The position numbers were made by a program, and so were the translations under genes. A stretch of 64,000 bases of DNA from Rhodoplanes serenus (GTDB lineage Bacteria; Pseudomonadota; Alphaproteobacteria; Rhizobiales; Xanthobacteraceae). Positions 18,506 to 27,948 of this stretch are shown here, piece by piece (position 1 is the first letter of the stretch; each line of letters opens with the position of its first letter). Location: contig WNKV01000007.1 of NCBI GenBank assembly GCA_009720755.1, forward strand, positions 124,001-188,000, given 5' to 3'. The notes under the pieces are model-generated. The model saw only the letters and a list, made by a program, of their open reading frames with translations, did no database searches and had not been told where the DNA came from.

Positions 18506-19069
18506 TCAGAACTTCACTTGCGGAGCCTGCTCCAGCGTGCGGCGCTCCTCGCCGACGTCGAAGAAGGTCTGCGGATGGAAGCCCATCGAGGCGGCGAACA
18601 GCGCCGCCGGAAACTGCTGAATGCCGGTGTTGTACTCGCTCACCGCGTTGTTGAAGAAGCGCCGCGCCGCCGCGAGCTTGTTCTCGATGTCGGACAGCTC
18701 GGTCTGGAGCTGCTGGAAGTTCTGGTTGGCCTTGAGGTCCGGATAGGCTTCCGACAGCGCGAAGAGCTGGCGCAGCGCGCCGGTGAGCTGGTTCTCGGCA
18801 GCCACCTGCTGCTCGGGTCCCTGCGCCGCCATCGCGCGGTTGCGGGCGTTCACCACCGCCTCCAGGGTGCCGCGCTCGTGGGTGGCGTAACCTTTGACGG
18901 TCTCGACCAGGTTGGGGATCAGGTCGTGGCGCTGCTTGAGCTGCACGTCGACATCGGCGAACGACTGGCCGACGCGCTGTCGCATGGCGACGAGCCCGTT
19001 GTAGACGGTGATGACCCACAGGACGAGGACGACGAGCACTCCGAGGACGATCCAGGCGGTGGTGGACAT
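18506..19069 (-). CDS. lemA: LemA family protein
   Basis: The 187 aa protein has one N-terminal membrane helix (WIVLGVLVVLVLWVITVYNG, residues 6-25) and a helical outer domain with family motifs QRVGQSFADVDVQLKQRHDL, IPNLVETVKGYATHE and YPDLKANQNFQQLQTELSDI, ending FFDVGEERR. LemA proteins are membrane-anchored helical bundles of unclear function. ATG at 19069 is preceded on its strand by GGAGG at a good distance. Probable operon with the M48 protease gene downstream. Confidence 0.93.
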   Translation of the reverse strand: MSTTAWIVLGVLVVLVLWVITVYNGLVAMRQRVGQSFADVDVQLKQRHDLIPNLVETVKGYATHERGTLEAVVNARNRAMAAQGPEQQVAAENQLTGALRQLFALSEAYPDLKANQNFQQLQTELSDIENKLAAARRFFNNAVSEYNTGIQQFPAALFAASMGFHPQTFFDVGEERRTLEQAPQVKF

Positions 19070-19565
19070 CAACGGCCTCCAGACGAGGGGCAACGATGGG
19101 AACGGCGAAGGACGGATCGGCGGACGAGAGGTCGACGAACGAGAGACCGGCCGACGAGATATCGGCCGACGAGATTGGTCGCCGGACAGGACGGACCGAC
19201 TCCGCCGAGCGGGCGGCGTTCCGGCCGGCGCCGGGTCAGCATACCGCAATGACGTGACGAGTGGGACCGGCATGCCGGCGACAACCGCACGGCGGTGTGG
19301 ACGGTCCTTTGTGGTGCGCGCCGGCGGGAAGGTTCATGGACCGGGTGGCACCCGGGCGCGGCGGGTGGGACAGGGCAGGCTGGGGAACACGCGGTGCAGA
19401 AACGCAGAGAGCCCCGCGAGGGGCCCTTGCGATACCGCTCCGTCGTTCAGATCCCCCACCGATCCGGCCTCGTCCGAGCCGGACGAGGTCCGCCGGCCGG
19501 ATCGGCGGGGTTCCGATACGATCGCCTTCGTTACGATCGTCTTCGCTGCGATCCTCTCGAGCCGA
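19070..19565. other. Gene-free stretch with short tandem repeats
   Basis: 496 bp between the start of lemA and the end of the glycine-rich gene. I see no gene. Two sets of 15 bp tandem repeats are present: CGGCCGACGAGATAT / CGGCCGACGAGATTG at 19148-19162 and 19163-19177 with a decayed copy before them, and TACGATCGCCTTCGT / TACGATCGTCTTCGC at 19517-19531 and 19532-19546 with a weaker third copy. The lemA promoter should lie in the left part. Confidence 0.6.
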
Positions 19566-20165
19566 TCACCAGCCCCAAGGATAGGCTGCACGCCAGTACG
19601 GATAGGCGGGGGCGCCGCAGACATAGACGCGCCGCCAGCCCCACGGGGTCGCCCGCCAACGCCAGCACGAGCCGTAGTAGCTGGCGCCGTAGAAGCCGGC
19701 ACCCACGAAGGCCGGGCCGATCCACGGACGCCGATAGCGCCAGTAGGGGCGACCCCAATAGGCGCGCCGCCAGCCCGGACCGTAGATCGGACGGTAGATG
19801 CCGGGCCGATAAAAGCGCTGGCCGCCGTAGAAGCGCGGGCCGCCATAGAAGCGGGGACCGCCGACGAAGCGCGCGCCACCGCCATAGAAGCGCGGGCCGC
19901 CGTAGAAGCGGGGACCACCGACGAAGCGGGCGCCACCGCCGTAGAAACGCGGGCCACCGACGAAGCCTCCGGGCCGACCCACGAATCCGCCGCCCCGGAA
20001 ACCGCCACCGCCGTGGAAGCCGCCGCCTCGGAAGCCGCCACCACCGTGGAAGCCGCCACCACCCATCCGCTGAGCCTCGGCCGTGGTGCCGAACACCAGC
20101 ACCATGGCCGCGATCGCCGCCGCGACCGCCAACCCACCGCGTAGCTGCCTGTACCAGAAGGTCAT
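19566..20165 (-). CDS. Secreted glycine/arginine/aromatic repeat protein
   Basis: A 199 aa protein with a clear signal peptide (hydrophobic GGLAVAAAIAAMVLVFGTTA, cleavage likely after AEA). The mature part begins with FHGGGGFRGGG-type repeats and continues with a 19-residue repeat built of ARFVGG and PRFYGG blocks; the DNA shows it as a 57 bp tandem repeat at about 19824-19960. The C-terminal 80 residues are rich in Tyr, Trp and Arg with a Cys pair (GSCWRWR, VYVCGAP). Such proteins are common but uncharacterised in Hyphomicrobiales. A surface or envelope role is a guess. No partner genes are apparent. Confidence 0.78.
   Translation of the reverse strand: MTFWYRQLRGGLAVAAAIAAMVLVFGTTAEAQRMGGGGFHGGGGFRGGGFHGGGGFRGGGFVGRPGGFVGGPRFYGGGARFVGGPRFYGGPRFYGGGARFVGGPRFYGGPRFYGGQRFYRPGIYRPIYGPGWRRAYWGRPYWRYRRPWIGPAFVGAGFYGASYYGSCWRWRATPWGWRRVYVCGAPAYPYWRAAYPWGW
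19824..19960. repeat. 57 bp tandem repeat inside the glycine-rich gene
   Basis: About 2.4 copies with 57 bp period (19 codons): the segments starting at 19827, 19884 and 19941 are near identical. In frame, so repeat number changes length without breaking the protein. Confidence 0.85.
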
Positions 20166-20424
20166 CGCTCGTCGTCTCCGAGGGTTCACGCCTCGCCCAC
20201 GGGCACACTGCCACACCCGACTGAACCCGGACTGAACGACTCGGTTCCTCGCCAGTCACGTTCGCGGGAGCGGCAGAGCCCCGGCCGAACGTGCACCCGC
20301 ACCTCGACCGTGCGGCCGACGATGATCGGCCATCGTGCCGACTTTGCGGCGATGTCGGCTGGTGGCGAGTTCGCTTGTGGCGAGGTCGGCCGGCACAGCG
20401 TCGGCGTCGCGCCGCTGCTGGCGG

Positions 20425-23400
20425 TCAGGCCACCTGCTGGTCGACGATCTTGCCGGCGGCCTCGAGATCGACCGAGACGAGCTGCGACACGCCGCGCTCC
20501 GCCATGGTGACGCCGAACAGCCGGTTCATCCGCGCCATGGTGATCGGATTGTGGGTGATGATCACGAAGCGGGTGTCGGTCGACTGCGTCATCTCGTCGA
20601 GAAGATCGCAGAAGCGATCGACGTTGTGGTCGTCGAGCGGAGCGTCGACCTCGTCGAGCACGCAGATCGGCGCCGGGTTGGTGAGGAACACCGCGAAGAT
20701 CAGCGCCATCGCGGTCAGCGCCTGCTCGCCGCCGGAGAGCAGCGACAGCGTCGCCGGCTTCTTGCCGGGCGGCTTCGCCAGGATGTCGAGGCCGGCCTCC
20801 AGCGGGTCGTCGCTCTCGGTGAGCTGCAATTCCGCGGTGCCGCCGCCGAACAGCGTCGTGAACAGCCGCTTGAAGTGCTCGTTGACGACCTCGAAAGACG
20901 CGACCAGGCGCTCGCGCGCCTCCTTGTTGAGGCTCTGGATGCCCTGGCGCAGCCGCTTGATGGCGGCCGTCAGATCCTCGCGCTCGGCGGTGAGCGTCGT
21001 GTGCTGCTGCTCGATCTCGCGCAGCTCCTCGTCGGCCCGCAGGTTCACGGCGCCGAGGCGCTCGCGCTCGCGGCGCAGCCGCTCCAGCTTCTCCTCGACG
21101 GTGGCCAGCTCGGGCAACGGCGCGTCGGGCGTAAGCTCCGCGATGGCCGGCAGGGCGGCGGGCTCGACCTCCAGCACCTCGTGGATCTCGCGGGCGACGT
21201 CGGCGAGGCGGCGCTTGGCCGCCTCGTGGCGCTCCTCGGCGCGCACCGCCTGCTCGCGTGCCGACGCCATGGCGTCGCGGGCCGCGTTGGCGGCCTTGTC
21301 GGCCTCGCGCTGGGCGGTCTCGGCGGCGGCGAGCGCGTCGGCGGCGGCGCGGCGCTCCGCCTCGGCGGCCTCGACCTCGCCGATCAGCGAGCGTCGCTTG
21401 AGGGCGAACTGGGCCGGTGCCTCCGACAGCTCCTCGCGCTCGGCGGCGGTCTCCTCCAGGCGGGCCGCCAGGGTCTCGATCTGGGAGGCGGCGCTGCCCT
21501 TGCGGTCGCGCCAGGCCGCGATGTCGCCGGTCACCGTGGTGAGCCGGCGGGTGGTCATGTCGATCTCGCGGGCGAGCGCCTGGGCGGCCGCGCGGGCCTC
21601 GGCCTGGGCGGCGCGCTCGCTGCCGGCGCGGCTGCGCACCTCGGCGAGCTCGGCGTCCAGCACGTCGGTCGGATCGAGCCCCTCCAGCGCGGCGGCGGCC
21701 TCCTCGGCGGCGGCCCGGGCCTCGTCGCGGGTGGCGGCGAGGCGCGACTGTGCCTCCACCAGCCCGGCGCGGCGGGCGGTGAGCCGCGACAGCTCGCGCT
21801 CGGCGGCGGCCTGGCGGTCCCGGGCGGCGTCGACGGCGCGCTGCTGGTCGCGTCTTGCCGCGCGGGTCGCGGTCTCCTGCTCGGCCGCCGCGCGCACCTC
21901 GGCCTGGGCGGTTTCGACGGCGGCCCGGCGGGTCTCCAGCTCGGCGCGCGCCATCTCCAGCTCGGCCTCGATGTCGGCGAGGCGGTTGCGCTCGGCGAGG
22001 CGGCGGGCCGCGCTGGTCGGCGCGTGCGCCGCGACCGCGAAGCCGTCCCAGCGCCACAGGTCGCCCTCGGGCGAGACGAGCCGCTGGCCGGTCTTCAGCA
22101 GGGCGGCGAGCCGCGGGCCATCGGCCCGGGCGACGACGCCGATCTGGGCGAGGCGGCGGCGCAGCGCGTCGGGCGCCGCGGTGACCCGGGCGACGAGCGG
22201 CTCGGCGCCGTCCGGCAAGGCCGGGTCGCTGCCGTCGCCGGGCGACAGCGTCCAGCGGATCGGCGCGGTCGGCTCCACCGGGGCGTCGAGATCGTCGCCG
22301 AGGGCGGCGCCCAGCGCGGTCTCGTAGCCCTTCTCGACGGTGAGCTGGTCCATCACCGGCGGCCACAGCTGCTTGGCGTCGACCTGGAGCACCTTGGCGA
22401 GGGTCTTGGCCTCGGTCTCCAGGCGGTTGACGCGGCGCTCGGCCTCGGCGAGCGGCTGGCGGGCGACATCGAGGGCCTGGCGGGCGGCCGAATGGGCGGC
22501 CTCGGCGCGCAACGAGGCGGCGTCCGCCTCGGCAAGTGCCACCTGGGCGATCTCGGCGGCTTCCGCGAGGGCCTCGATGTCGACCGCGCCGGCCGCCTCG
22601 GCCATCATCCGATCGAGGTCGGCGGTCACGCTCGTGAGCTCGGTCTCGGTGCGGCTCGCCCGCTCGCTGTGGGTGCGCACCGCGCCTTCGAGCTGGCGCC
22701 GCTTGGCCGACACGTCGGCGAGCGCCGCGGTCAGCTCGGCCAGGCGCTTCTCCACCACCGCGACGGCGGCATCGGCCTCGGCGACCCGCTCGTCGATGGC
22801 GGCGCGGCGCTCGGCCGCCGCTTCGAGATCGGCTTCGAGCGTCTCGCGCTCGGTGTCGAGCCGCGCCATGGTGCCGTCGGCATCGGCAAGCAGGCGCGCC
22901 TCGCGCTCGCGGTCGACGCCGATCTGTTGCAGCCGGCGGTCGAGCTCGGCCATGCGCTCGTTGGCGCGCGCCTCCTCGCGCTCCAGCGCGTCGCGCGCCG
23001 AGACGAGCCGTTGCAGCGCCGCGGCGGCCTTCGCCTCGGCGTCGCGCAGCGACGGCAGCGCGGCGGCGGCGAGCGCCTGCCGGGTGGCGCTCTCGGCCTG
23101 CACGCGGGTGCGCTCCGCGACGTCGCCGACGCTCGCGGTCTGCGCCTGCTCGGCCGCGACCACCTCGTCGCTCGCCTGCTGCCAGCGCACATGGAACAGC
23201 GTCGCCTCGGCCTTGCGCACATGGCCCGACAGGGCCCGGTAGCGCACCGCCTGGCGGGCCTGGCGCTTGAGCGATTCGACCTGGTTGACGAGCTGGCCGA
23301 TGACGTCCTCGAGCCGCGTCAGGTTCTGCTCGGCGGCGCGCAGGCGCAGCTCGGCCTCGTGGCGGCGGGCGTGCAGGCCGGAGATGCCGGCCGCCTCTTC

Positions 23401-23892
23401 CAGCACGCGGCGGCGCTGCTCGGGCTTCGCCTGGATGATCTCGCCGATGCGGCCCTGATGCACGAGGGCCGGCGAGCGCGAGCCCGAGGAGGCGTCGGCG
23501 AACAGGATCTGCACGTCGCGGGCGCGCACCTCGCGGCCGTTGACGCGATAGAGCGAGCCCTGCTCGCGCTCGATGCGGCGCGACACCTCCAGCGTGTCGT
23601 CGCCGTTGAACTGCGCCGGTGCGGTGCGGCTGCCGTTGTCGATCAGGATCGACACCTCGGCGGTGTTGCGGGCCGGGCGCTTCTGGTTGCCCGAGAAGAT
23701 CACGTCGTTCATGTCGGCGGCGCGCATCGCCTTGTGCGACGCCTCGCCCATCACCCAGCGCAGGGCCTCGACCAGATTGGACTTGCCGCAGCCGTTCGGG
23801 CCGACGACCCCGGTGAGGCCCGGCTCGATGACGAAGTCGGTCGGCTCCACGAAGGACTTGAAGCCGATCAGGCGCAGCCGCTTGAACTTCAT
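20425..23892 (-). CDS. smc: Chromosome segregation protein SMC
   Basis: Large ATPase that compacts and helps segregate the chromosome, normally with ScpA and ScpB (not here). The 1155 aa protein has the N-terminal Walker A GPNGCGKSNLVEALRWVMGE near residue 31, long coiled coils rich in Ala, Glu and Arg either side of a hinge (about residues 505-640), and the C-terminal ABC signature LLSGGEQALTAMAL and Walker B ICVLDEVDAPLDDHNVDRF. I use ATG 23892 (MKFKRLRLIGFKSFVEP); an upstream in-frame ATG adds 26 unrelated residues. The dense GC coding makes long open frames on the other strand, which I treat as shadows. Confidence 0.97.
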   Translation of the reverse strand: MKFKRLRLIGFKSFVEPTDFVIEPGLTGVVGPNGCGKSNLVEALRWVMGEASHKAMRAADMNDVIFSGNQKRPARNTAEVSILIDNGSRTAPAQFNGDDTLEVSRRIEREQGSLYRVNGREVRARDVQILFADASSGSRSPALVHQGRIGEIIQAKPEQRRRVLEEAAGISGLHARRHEAELRLRAAEQNLTRLEDVIGQLVNQVESLKRQARQAVRYRALSGHVRKAEATLFHVRWQQASDEVVAAEQAQTASVGDVAERTRVQAESATRQALAAAALPSLRDAEAKAAAALQRLVSARDALEREEARANERMAELDRRLQQIGVDREREARLLADADGTMARLDTERETLEADLEAAAERRAAIDERVAEADAAVAVVEKRLAELTAALADVSAKRRQLEGAVRTHSERASRTETELTSVTADLDRMMAEAAGAVDIEALAEAAEIAQVALAEADAASLRAEAAHSAARQALDVARQPLAEAERRVNRLETEAKTLAKVLQVDAKQLWPPVMDQLTVEKGYETALGAALGDDLDAPVEPTAPIRWTLSPGDGSDPALPDGAEPLVARVTAAPDALRRRLAQIGVVARADGPRLAALLKTGQRLVSPEGDLWRWDGFAVAAHAPTSAARRLAERNRLADIEAELEMARAELETRRAAVETAQAEVRAAAEQETATRAARRDQQRAVDAARDRQAAAERELSRLTARRAGLVEAQSRLAATRDEARAAAEEAAAALEGLDPTDVLDAELAEVRSRAGSERAAQAEARAAAQALAREIDMTTRRLTTVTGDIAAWRDRKGSAASQIETLAARLEETAAEREELSEAPAQFALKRRSLIGEVEAAEAERRAAADALAAAETAQREADKAANAARDAMASAREQAVRAEERHEAAKRRLADVAREIHEVLEVEPAALPAIAELTPDAPLPELATVEEKLERLRRERERLGAVNLRADEELREIEQQHTTLTAEREDLTAAIKRLRQGIQSLNKEARERLVASFEVVNEHFKRLFTTLFGGGTAELQLTESDDPLEAGLDILAKPPGKKPATLSLLSGGEQALTAMALIFAVFLTNPAPICVLDEVDAPLDDHNVDRFCDLLDEMTQSTDTRFVIITHNPITMARMNRLFGVTMAERGVSQLVSVDLEAAGKIVDQQVA

Positions 23893-24112
23893 GCTCGGAA
23901 TGGTCCCTGCGCGAGACGCGACGAATCGAACGCGACCGACATCCTGGACGTGGATATCGTCGGCGTGCACATGGCGTGATGGCTCGGGCCCGGTCGGGTC
24001 GAGGTCTGCCGCATCGGGCCGGAGAATGAATCGATCGCGGCCGCGAAAGCAACCGGCCCGGCCGGCTTGTCCAGACCTTTGTGGCCGCCGGCGGGCTGCG
24101 CGGCGGCCCGGC

Positions 24113-24130
24113 GGGGCGCCGTGGCGCCCC
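24113..24130 (-). terminator. Hairpin downstream of the DsbA-like gene
   Basis: GGGGCGCC (24113-24120) and GGCGCCCC (24123-24130) form a perfect 8 bp stem about 28 bp beyond the stop codon of the DsbA-like gene. There is no T-run after it, so this is only a possible terminator. Confidence 0.4.
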
Positions 24131-24157
24131 AGTCAAGCCCTTGTCAGGCTCGAGATA

Positions 24158-24802
24158 TCAAGCCTTGAGATGGCGGTCGATGATCTTGGCGAACTCCTCG
24201 AACGGGACGGCCCCGACGACGCGCTCGCCGTTGACGAAGAAGGTCGGGGTCGATTCGACCTTGAACTGCTGCGAGCCGCGCTTGCGAATCTCGTCGAGGC
24301 CGTCGAGCAGCTTCTGATCCTGGAGGCACGCCTCGAAGGTCTGCTGGGTGAAGCCGGCCTGCTTGGCGATGGCGAGCAGCGGCGGGATGGGGTTCTGTAC
24401 CACCCACTTGCCGAACTGATGGAAGAGCGTGTCGACCATCGCGTAATACTTGTCCTTGCCGGCGCAGCGCGCCAGCATGAAGGCGCCGGCGGCGAGCGGA
24501 TCGAGCGGGAATTCGCGCAGCACGTAGCGCACCTTTCCGGTGTCGATGTAGCGCTCCTTGATCTTCGGCAGCACCTGGGTGGTGAACGCCGCGCAGTGAT
24601 TGCAGGTCATCGAGGCGTACTCGACGATGGTCACCGGCGCGGTGTCGGGACCGATATAGATGTCGCCGAGGGTGCTCGGCTTCATCAGCTCCGCCACGTC
24701 GACCGTGTCGGCGCGGGCCGCGACGGGAAGGCCGATGGCGGCGGCGGCGACCACACAGGAGGCGCTGGTGACGAGTTGGCGGCGAGTGACGGGCACGGTC
24801 AT
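24158..24802 (-). CDS. DsbA family thiol:disulfide interchange protein
   Basis: A 214 aa exported thioredoxin-fold protein. The N terminus has a twin-arginine pair (VTRRQLVTSA) and a hydrophobic stretch ending ARA near residue 31, so Tat or Sec export is likely. The redox motif is Cys67-Asn-His-Cys70 (MTCNHCAAF) and the cis-proline loop is VESTPTFFVNG. The DsbA/Com1-type layout suggests a periplasmic oxidase or isomerase. No DsbB gene is nearby. The order smc, dsbA-like, DUF721, mutY is also seen in related genomes. Confidence 0.92.
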   Translation of the reverse strand: MTVPVTRRQLVTSASCVVAAAAIGLPVAARADTVDVAELMKPSTLGDIYIGPDTAPVTIVEYASMTCNHCAAFTTQVLPKIKERYIDTGKVRYVLREFPLDPLAAGAFMLARCAGKDKYYAMVDTLFHQFGKWVVQNPIPPLLAIAKQAGFTQQTFEACLQDQKLLDGLDEIRKRGSQQFKVESTPTFFVNGERVVGAVPFEEFAKIIDRHLKA

Positions 24803-25075
24803 CCTCTTCGGCTCGGGTCTCGGGGTCGCGGGAACTCGGGGTCTCGATTGGTCGTGCATCGATCGGGTCGACCGGCCGAGCCGCGCGCCGGGCGGGCCTC
24901 GGACGGCGTGACCACGGGCCGGGCCGCCGGCTCGCGCGTCGCGCGGTTGGCTAGCGGGTTTGCAGCGCCGAGGCAATCTGACCGCGATTTGTGGCGAGAT
25001 TGCCATGGTCACGTTCCTGCGAGAACCGGCCCGCAAGAGCCGTCGGTCCGCCGGGGGCCGTCAGGCCGCGGCCCG

Positions 25076-25552
25076 TCAGCCGCGCCTGACCGCGGCGCCG
25101 AGCCGGGCGAGCGCCGCCCGCAGGCGGTCGTCGGTCACCGCCAGGCTGTCGGCGACCGCCGCCACGGCGACCGGATCGAGGGTCGGGCGCGGCCGCCGCC
25201 GGGTGCGCCGTTGCAGCGGCGCCTGGCGCAGCGCCAGCCGGCCGATCGCCGGCCAGCCGAAGAACTGGTTGAGGCGCGCGACGATCACCCCCGCCATGTG
25301 CTGCACCTCGATGGCGGCCGGCCCCTCCACCCGCAGCACCAGGGTGGCGGGCTCCGGTGCCTCGCCGTCGCGGCTGCGCGGCCACTCGATCTTCATCGGC
25401 TCGGCGATCGCCGCCACCTCGGCGCCGACGATGTCGTCCCAGTGGGTGACGATCTCGGCCGTGGCGAAGCCGCGCCGGCGGAAGGCGGGCGACAGGCACG
25501 GGCCGACCAGGTCGGCGAGGGGGCGCGGACGGGACCGGGCCGGCTTGTTCAT
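25076..25552 (-). CDS. DUF721 (DciA-like) protein
   Basis: A 158 aa protein with the DUF721 core: ADLVGPCLSPAFRRRGFATA, IVTHWDDIVGAEVAAIAEP, then TLVLRVEGPAAIEVQHMAGV and IVARLNQFFGWPAIGRL. DUF721 proteins related to DciA load the replicative helicase in bacteria that lack DnaC; whether this divergent alphaproteobacterial form does so is inference. It is divergent from mutY with 27 bp between the starts, so the two promoters overlap neighbouring coding ends. Confidence 0.85.
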   Translation of the reverse strand: MNKPARSRPRPLADLVGPCLSPAFRRRGFATAEIVTHWDDIVGAEVAAIAEPMKIEWPRSRDGEAPEPATLVLRVEGPAAIEVQHMAGVIVARLNQFFGWPAIGRLALRQAPLQRRTRRRPRPTLDPVAVAAVADSLAVTDDRLRAALARLGAAVRRG

Positions 25553-25579
25553 CGCGGGCGGCTCTGTCAGAGGAGGCGG

Positions 25580-26740
25580 ATGACCGTAGCAGCGCCGACC
25601 CCCGCGCGGAAGCCGTCCCGTCCCGAGTCGCAGCCTGCCGCCGCGGCGCCACCCGCCGTCGGGGCGCTGCTCGCCTGGTACGACCGCCACCGCCGCGTGC
25701 TGCCCTGGCGGGCGCCGGCGGGCCTGCGATCCGACCCTTATGCGGTGTGGCTGTCGGAAATCATGCTCCAGCAGACCACCGTCAAGGCGGTGGTGCCGTA
25801 TTTCCTGCGGTTCACGGCGGCGTTCCCGACGGTGCGGGACCTCGCCGCCGCCGATCTCGACGCGGTGCTGCGGCTGTGGGCGGGGCTCGGCTACTACGCG
25901 CGCGCCCGCAACCTGCACGCCTGCGCCCGTGCCGTGGTGGAGCGGCACGGCGGCGTCTTCCCGGAGACCGAGGCGGCGCTGCGGGCGCTGCCCGGCATCG
26001 GCGACTACACCGCCAAGGCGGTGGCGGCGATCGCCTTCGATGCGCCCGTCGTGCCGGTCGACGGCAATGTCGAGCGGGTGATGACGCGGCTCCACGCCGT
26101 GGCGGAGGCGCTGCCGGCCGCCAAGCCGCGGGTGAAGGCGCTGGCGGCGGCACTGATGCCGGCGCCGCGGCCCGGCGACGTCGCCCAGGCCCTGATGGAT
26201 CTCGGCGCCACGATCTGCACCCCGAAGGCGCCGGCCTGTGTGCTGTGCCCGTGGGCGGAGCCGTGTGCGGCGCGCCGGCGCGGCGACGCCGAGACGTTTC
26301 CGCGCAAGGCGCCGAAGCGCGAGGGGACCTTGCGGCGCGGCGCCGCCTTCGTGGCGGTGCGGGCGGACGGCGCCGTGCTGGCGCGCAGCCGCCCGCCTTC
26401 GGGGCTCCTCGGCGGCATGACCGAGGTGCCGACCACCGACTGGTCGGCCGACTTCCAGACCCGCACCGCGCGCGACCATGCGCCGACACTTGGGCTCGGG
26501 CCGAGCGACTGGCGTCGCGTGCCGGGCGTCGTCACCCATGTGTTCACGCATTTTCCGCTGGAGCTCGTCGTGCTGGTCGCGCGGGCGCCGCACGGTGCCG
26601 CGCCACCGGCGGGCTGCCGCTGGATCGCGCCCGGCGACATCGCCGGCGCGGCCTTTCCCAACGTCATGCGCAAGGTGCTGGCTCACGCCGGCGTCGCGGT
26701 CGGCCCGGCGGCGCCGCCGGCCCGACCGCGACGCGGCTGA
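25580..26740 (+). CDS. mutY: A/G-specific adenine DNA glycosylase
   Basis: Removes adenine mispaired with 8-oxoguanine. The 386 aa protein has catalytic Glu60 (WLSEIMLQQT), helix-hairpin-helix LPGIGDYTAKAVAAIAF, catalytic Asp161 (VPVDGNVERV) and the 4Fe-4S ligands C213, C220, C223 and C229 in the exact C-X6-C-X2-C-X5-C spacing. The C-terminal NUDIX-like domain follows from about residue 250, with HVFTHFPLELVVLVA. ATG at 25580 is preceded by AGGAGG at 25571-25576. Its stop codon directly abuts the stop of the convergent aquaporin gene (TGATCA). Confidence 0.96.
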   Translation: MTVAAPTPARKPSRPESQPAAAAPPAVGALLAWYDRHRRVLPWRAPAGLRSDPYAVWLSEIMLQQTTVKAVVPYFLRFTAAFPTVRDLAAADLDAVLRLWAGLGYYARARNLHACARAVVERHGGVFPETEAALRALPGIGDYTAKAVAAIAFDAPVVPVDGNVERVMTRLHAVAEALPAAKPRVKALAAALMPAPRPGDVAQALMDLGATICTPKAPACVLCPWAEPCAARRRGDAETFPRKAPKREGTLRRGAAFVAVRADGAVLARSRPPSGLLGGMTEVPTTDWSADFQTRTARDHAPTLGLGPSDWRRVPGVVTHVFTHFPLELVVLVARAPHGAAPPAGCRWIAPGDIAGAAFPNVMRKVLAHAGVAVGPAAPPARPRRG

Positions 26741-27469
26741 TCACCCGCGTGCGGCCGCCGTGCCGGTGACTTGCGCGGACGGCTCGCTGCTCAGCCAGCG
26801 ATAGAGCACACCGCCGACGGCGCCGCCGACGAGCGGTGCCAGCCAGAACAGCCAGAGCTGCGCCAGCGCCCAGCCGCCGACGAACACCGCCGGGCCGGTG
26901 CTGCGGGCCGGGTTCACCGACAGGTTGGTGACCGGGATGCCGATTAGATGAATGAGCGTGAGCCCGAGCCCGATGGCGATCGGGGCGAAGCCGGCCGGCG
27001 CCTTGCCATGGGTCGACCCCATGATGATGAACAGGAACATCATGGTCAGCACCACCTCGGCGACCAGGCACGAGACCAGGCCGTACTTGCCGGGCGAGTG
27101 GTCGCCGTAGCCGTTGGCCGCGAAGCCGCCGGCGAGGCTGAAGTCCGCCTTGCCGCTGGCGATCACGTAGAGCACCGCGGCGCCGATCACGGCACCGATC
27201 ACCTGGGCGACGATGTAGGGCACGACGTGCCCGACCGGAAAGCGGCCACCCGCTGCCAGGCCCACCGTGACGGCGGGATTGAGATGGCAGCCGGAGATGT
27301 GGCCGATGGCGTAGGCCATCGTCAGTACCGTCAAGCCGAACGCGAAGGAGACGCCGAGCAGGCCGATGCCGACCTCCGGAAACGCCGCCGCCAGGACGGC
27401 GCTGCCGCAGCCGCCGAAGGTGAGCCAGAACGTGCCGATCGCCTCGGCGACGAGCTTGCGCGCATCCAT
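26741..27469 (-). CDS. aqpZ: Aquaporin Z
   Basis: Water channel of the inner membrane. The 242 aa protein has six membrane helices and both pore half-helix motifs: HLNPAVT and [11 protein letters not shown]. The residues around the second NPA (Arg after NPA) and length match AqpZ rather than glycerol facilitators. Start at ATG 27469 ([16 protein letters not shown]). Its stop abuts that of mutY with no bases between. Upstream lies a 13 bp perfect inverted repeat that could be a regulatory site. Confidence 0.95.
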   Translation of the reverse strand: MDARKLVAEAIGTFWLTFGGCGSAVLAAAFPEVGIGLLGVSFAFGLTVLTMAYAIGHISGCHLNPAVTVGLAAGGRFPVGHVVPYIVAQVIGAVIGAAVLYVIASGKADFSLAGGFAANGYGDHSPGKYGLVSCLVAEVVLTMMFLFIIMGSTHGKAPAGFAPIAIGLGLTLIHLIGIPVTNLSVNPARSTGPAVFVGGWALAQLWLFWLAPLVGGAVGGVLYRWLSSEPSAQVTGTAAARG

Positions 27470-27948
27470 GATGTGTTTCCTTCGCGTACGGTCGTCGGCG
27501 GAGGGCGTGAGGACAGGACGGCTGACGCTCCGACGACCGTACGAGGTGATGAGGAAGGCGTCTCGCCGGTGCTGTCGTGCCGACCGGTCCGCGACGGCGC
27601 GGGCGAAAACATGGCTGAGACTCACGGCCGCAGCGTGCGCTGCCGGTTCTTCTGCACGCCCCGCGGGTGTGGTTAATGCCGGCATGGGATGCCGATTCTC
27701 GTCGCTCCTCGTTCGCCTGCATGAAGAATCGAGGACGATCGAATGTGACGGTGACAGACCGAACTAGCCGTGTGCGGGCGCCGGATCTCACGCATTCGTT
27801 ATCATCGCGTGACGGACCGGCGCCGAATTGTCGGCCCATTCTCGCCGCGGTCGAACGTGCGTCAGGTCGCTGCGTTCGATCGCTGTAGTGGCCCGCGGGG
27901 TACACCCAGGCCCCGCGGGCGCGATGTCGACTCACCACGGAGCCTCCC
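27470..27948. other. Intergenic region between aqpZ and the DUF3597 gene
   Basis: 479 bp between divergent genes. The aqpZ-proximal part has the dyad described separately. The remainder (27660-27900) is less GC-rich than its surroundings and likely holds the promoter of the DUF3597 gene; no gene is supported here. Confidence 0.55.
27486..27542. promoter_or_regulatory. 13 bp inverted repeat upstream of aqpZ
   Basis: GTACGGTCGTCGG at 27486-27498 and its exact reverse complement CCGACGACCGTAC at 27530-27542, 31 bp apart, starting 17 bp before the aqpZ start codon. Could be an operator with two half-sites or a leader stem-loop. Confidence 0.5.

Noticed and set aside
20335-23979. Open frames of more than 600-1200 codons on the plus strand opposite smc
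   Set aside because: They lie wholly within smc and reflect its GC-rich codons; products are Leu/Ala/Gly/Arg-rich with no family likeness.
26735-26746. TGATCA at the mutY/aqpZ junction as a regulatory palindrome
   Set aside because: It is simply the two convergent stop codons placed back to back.
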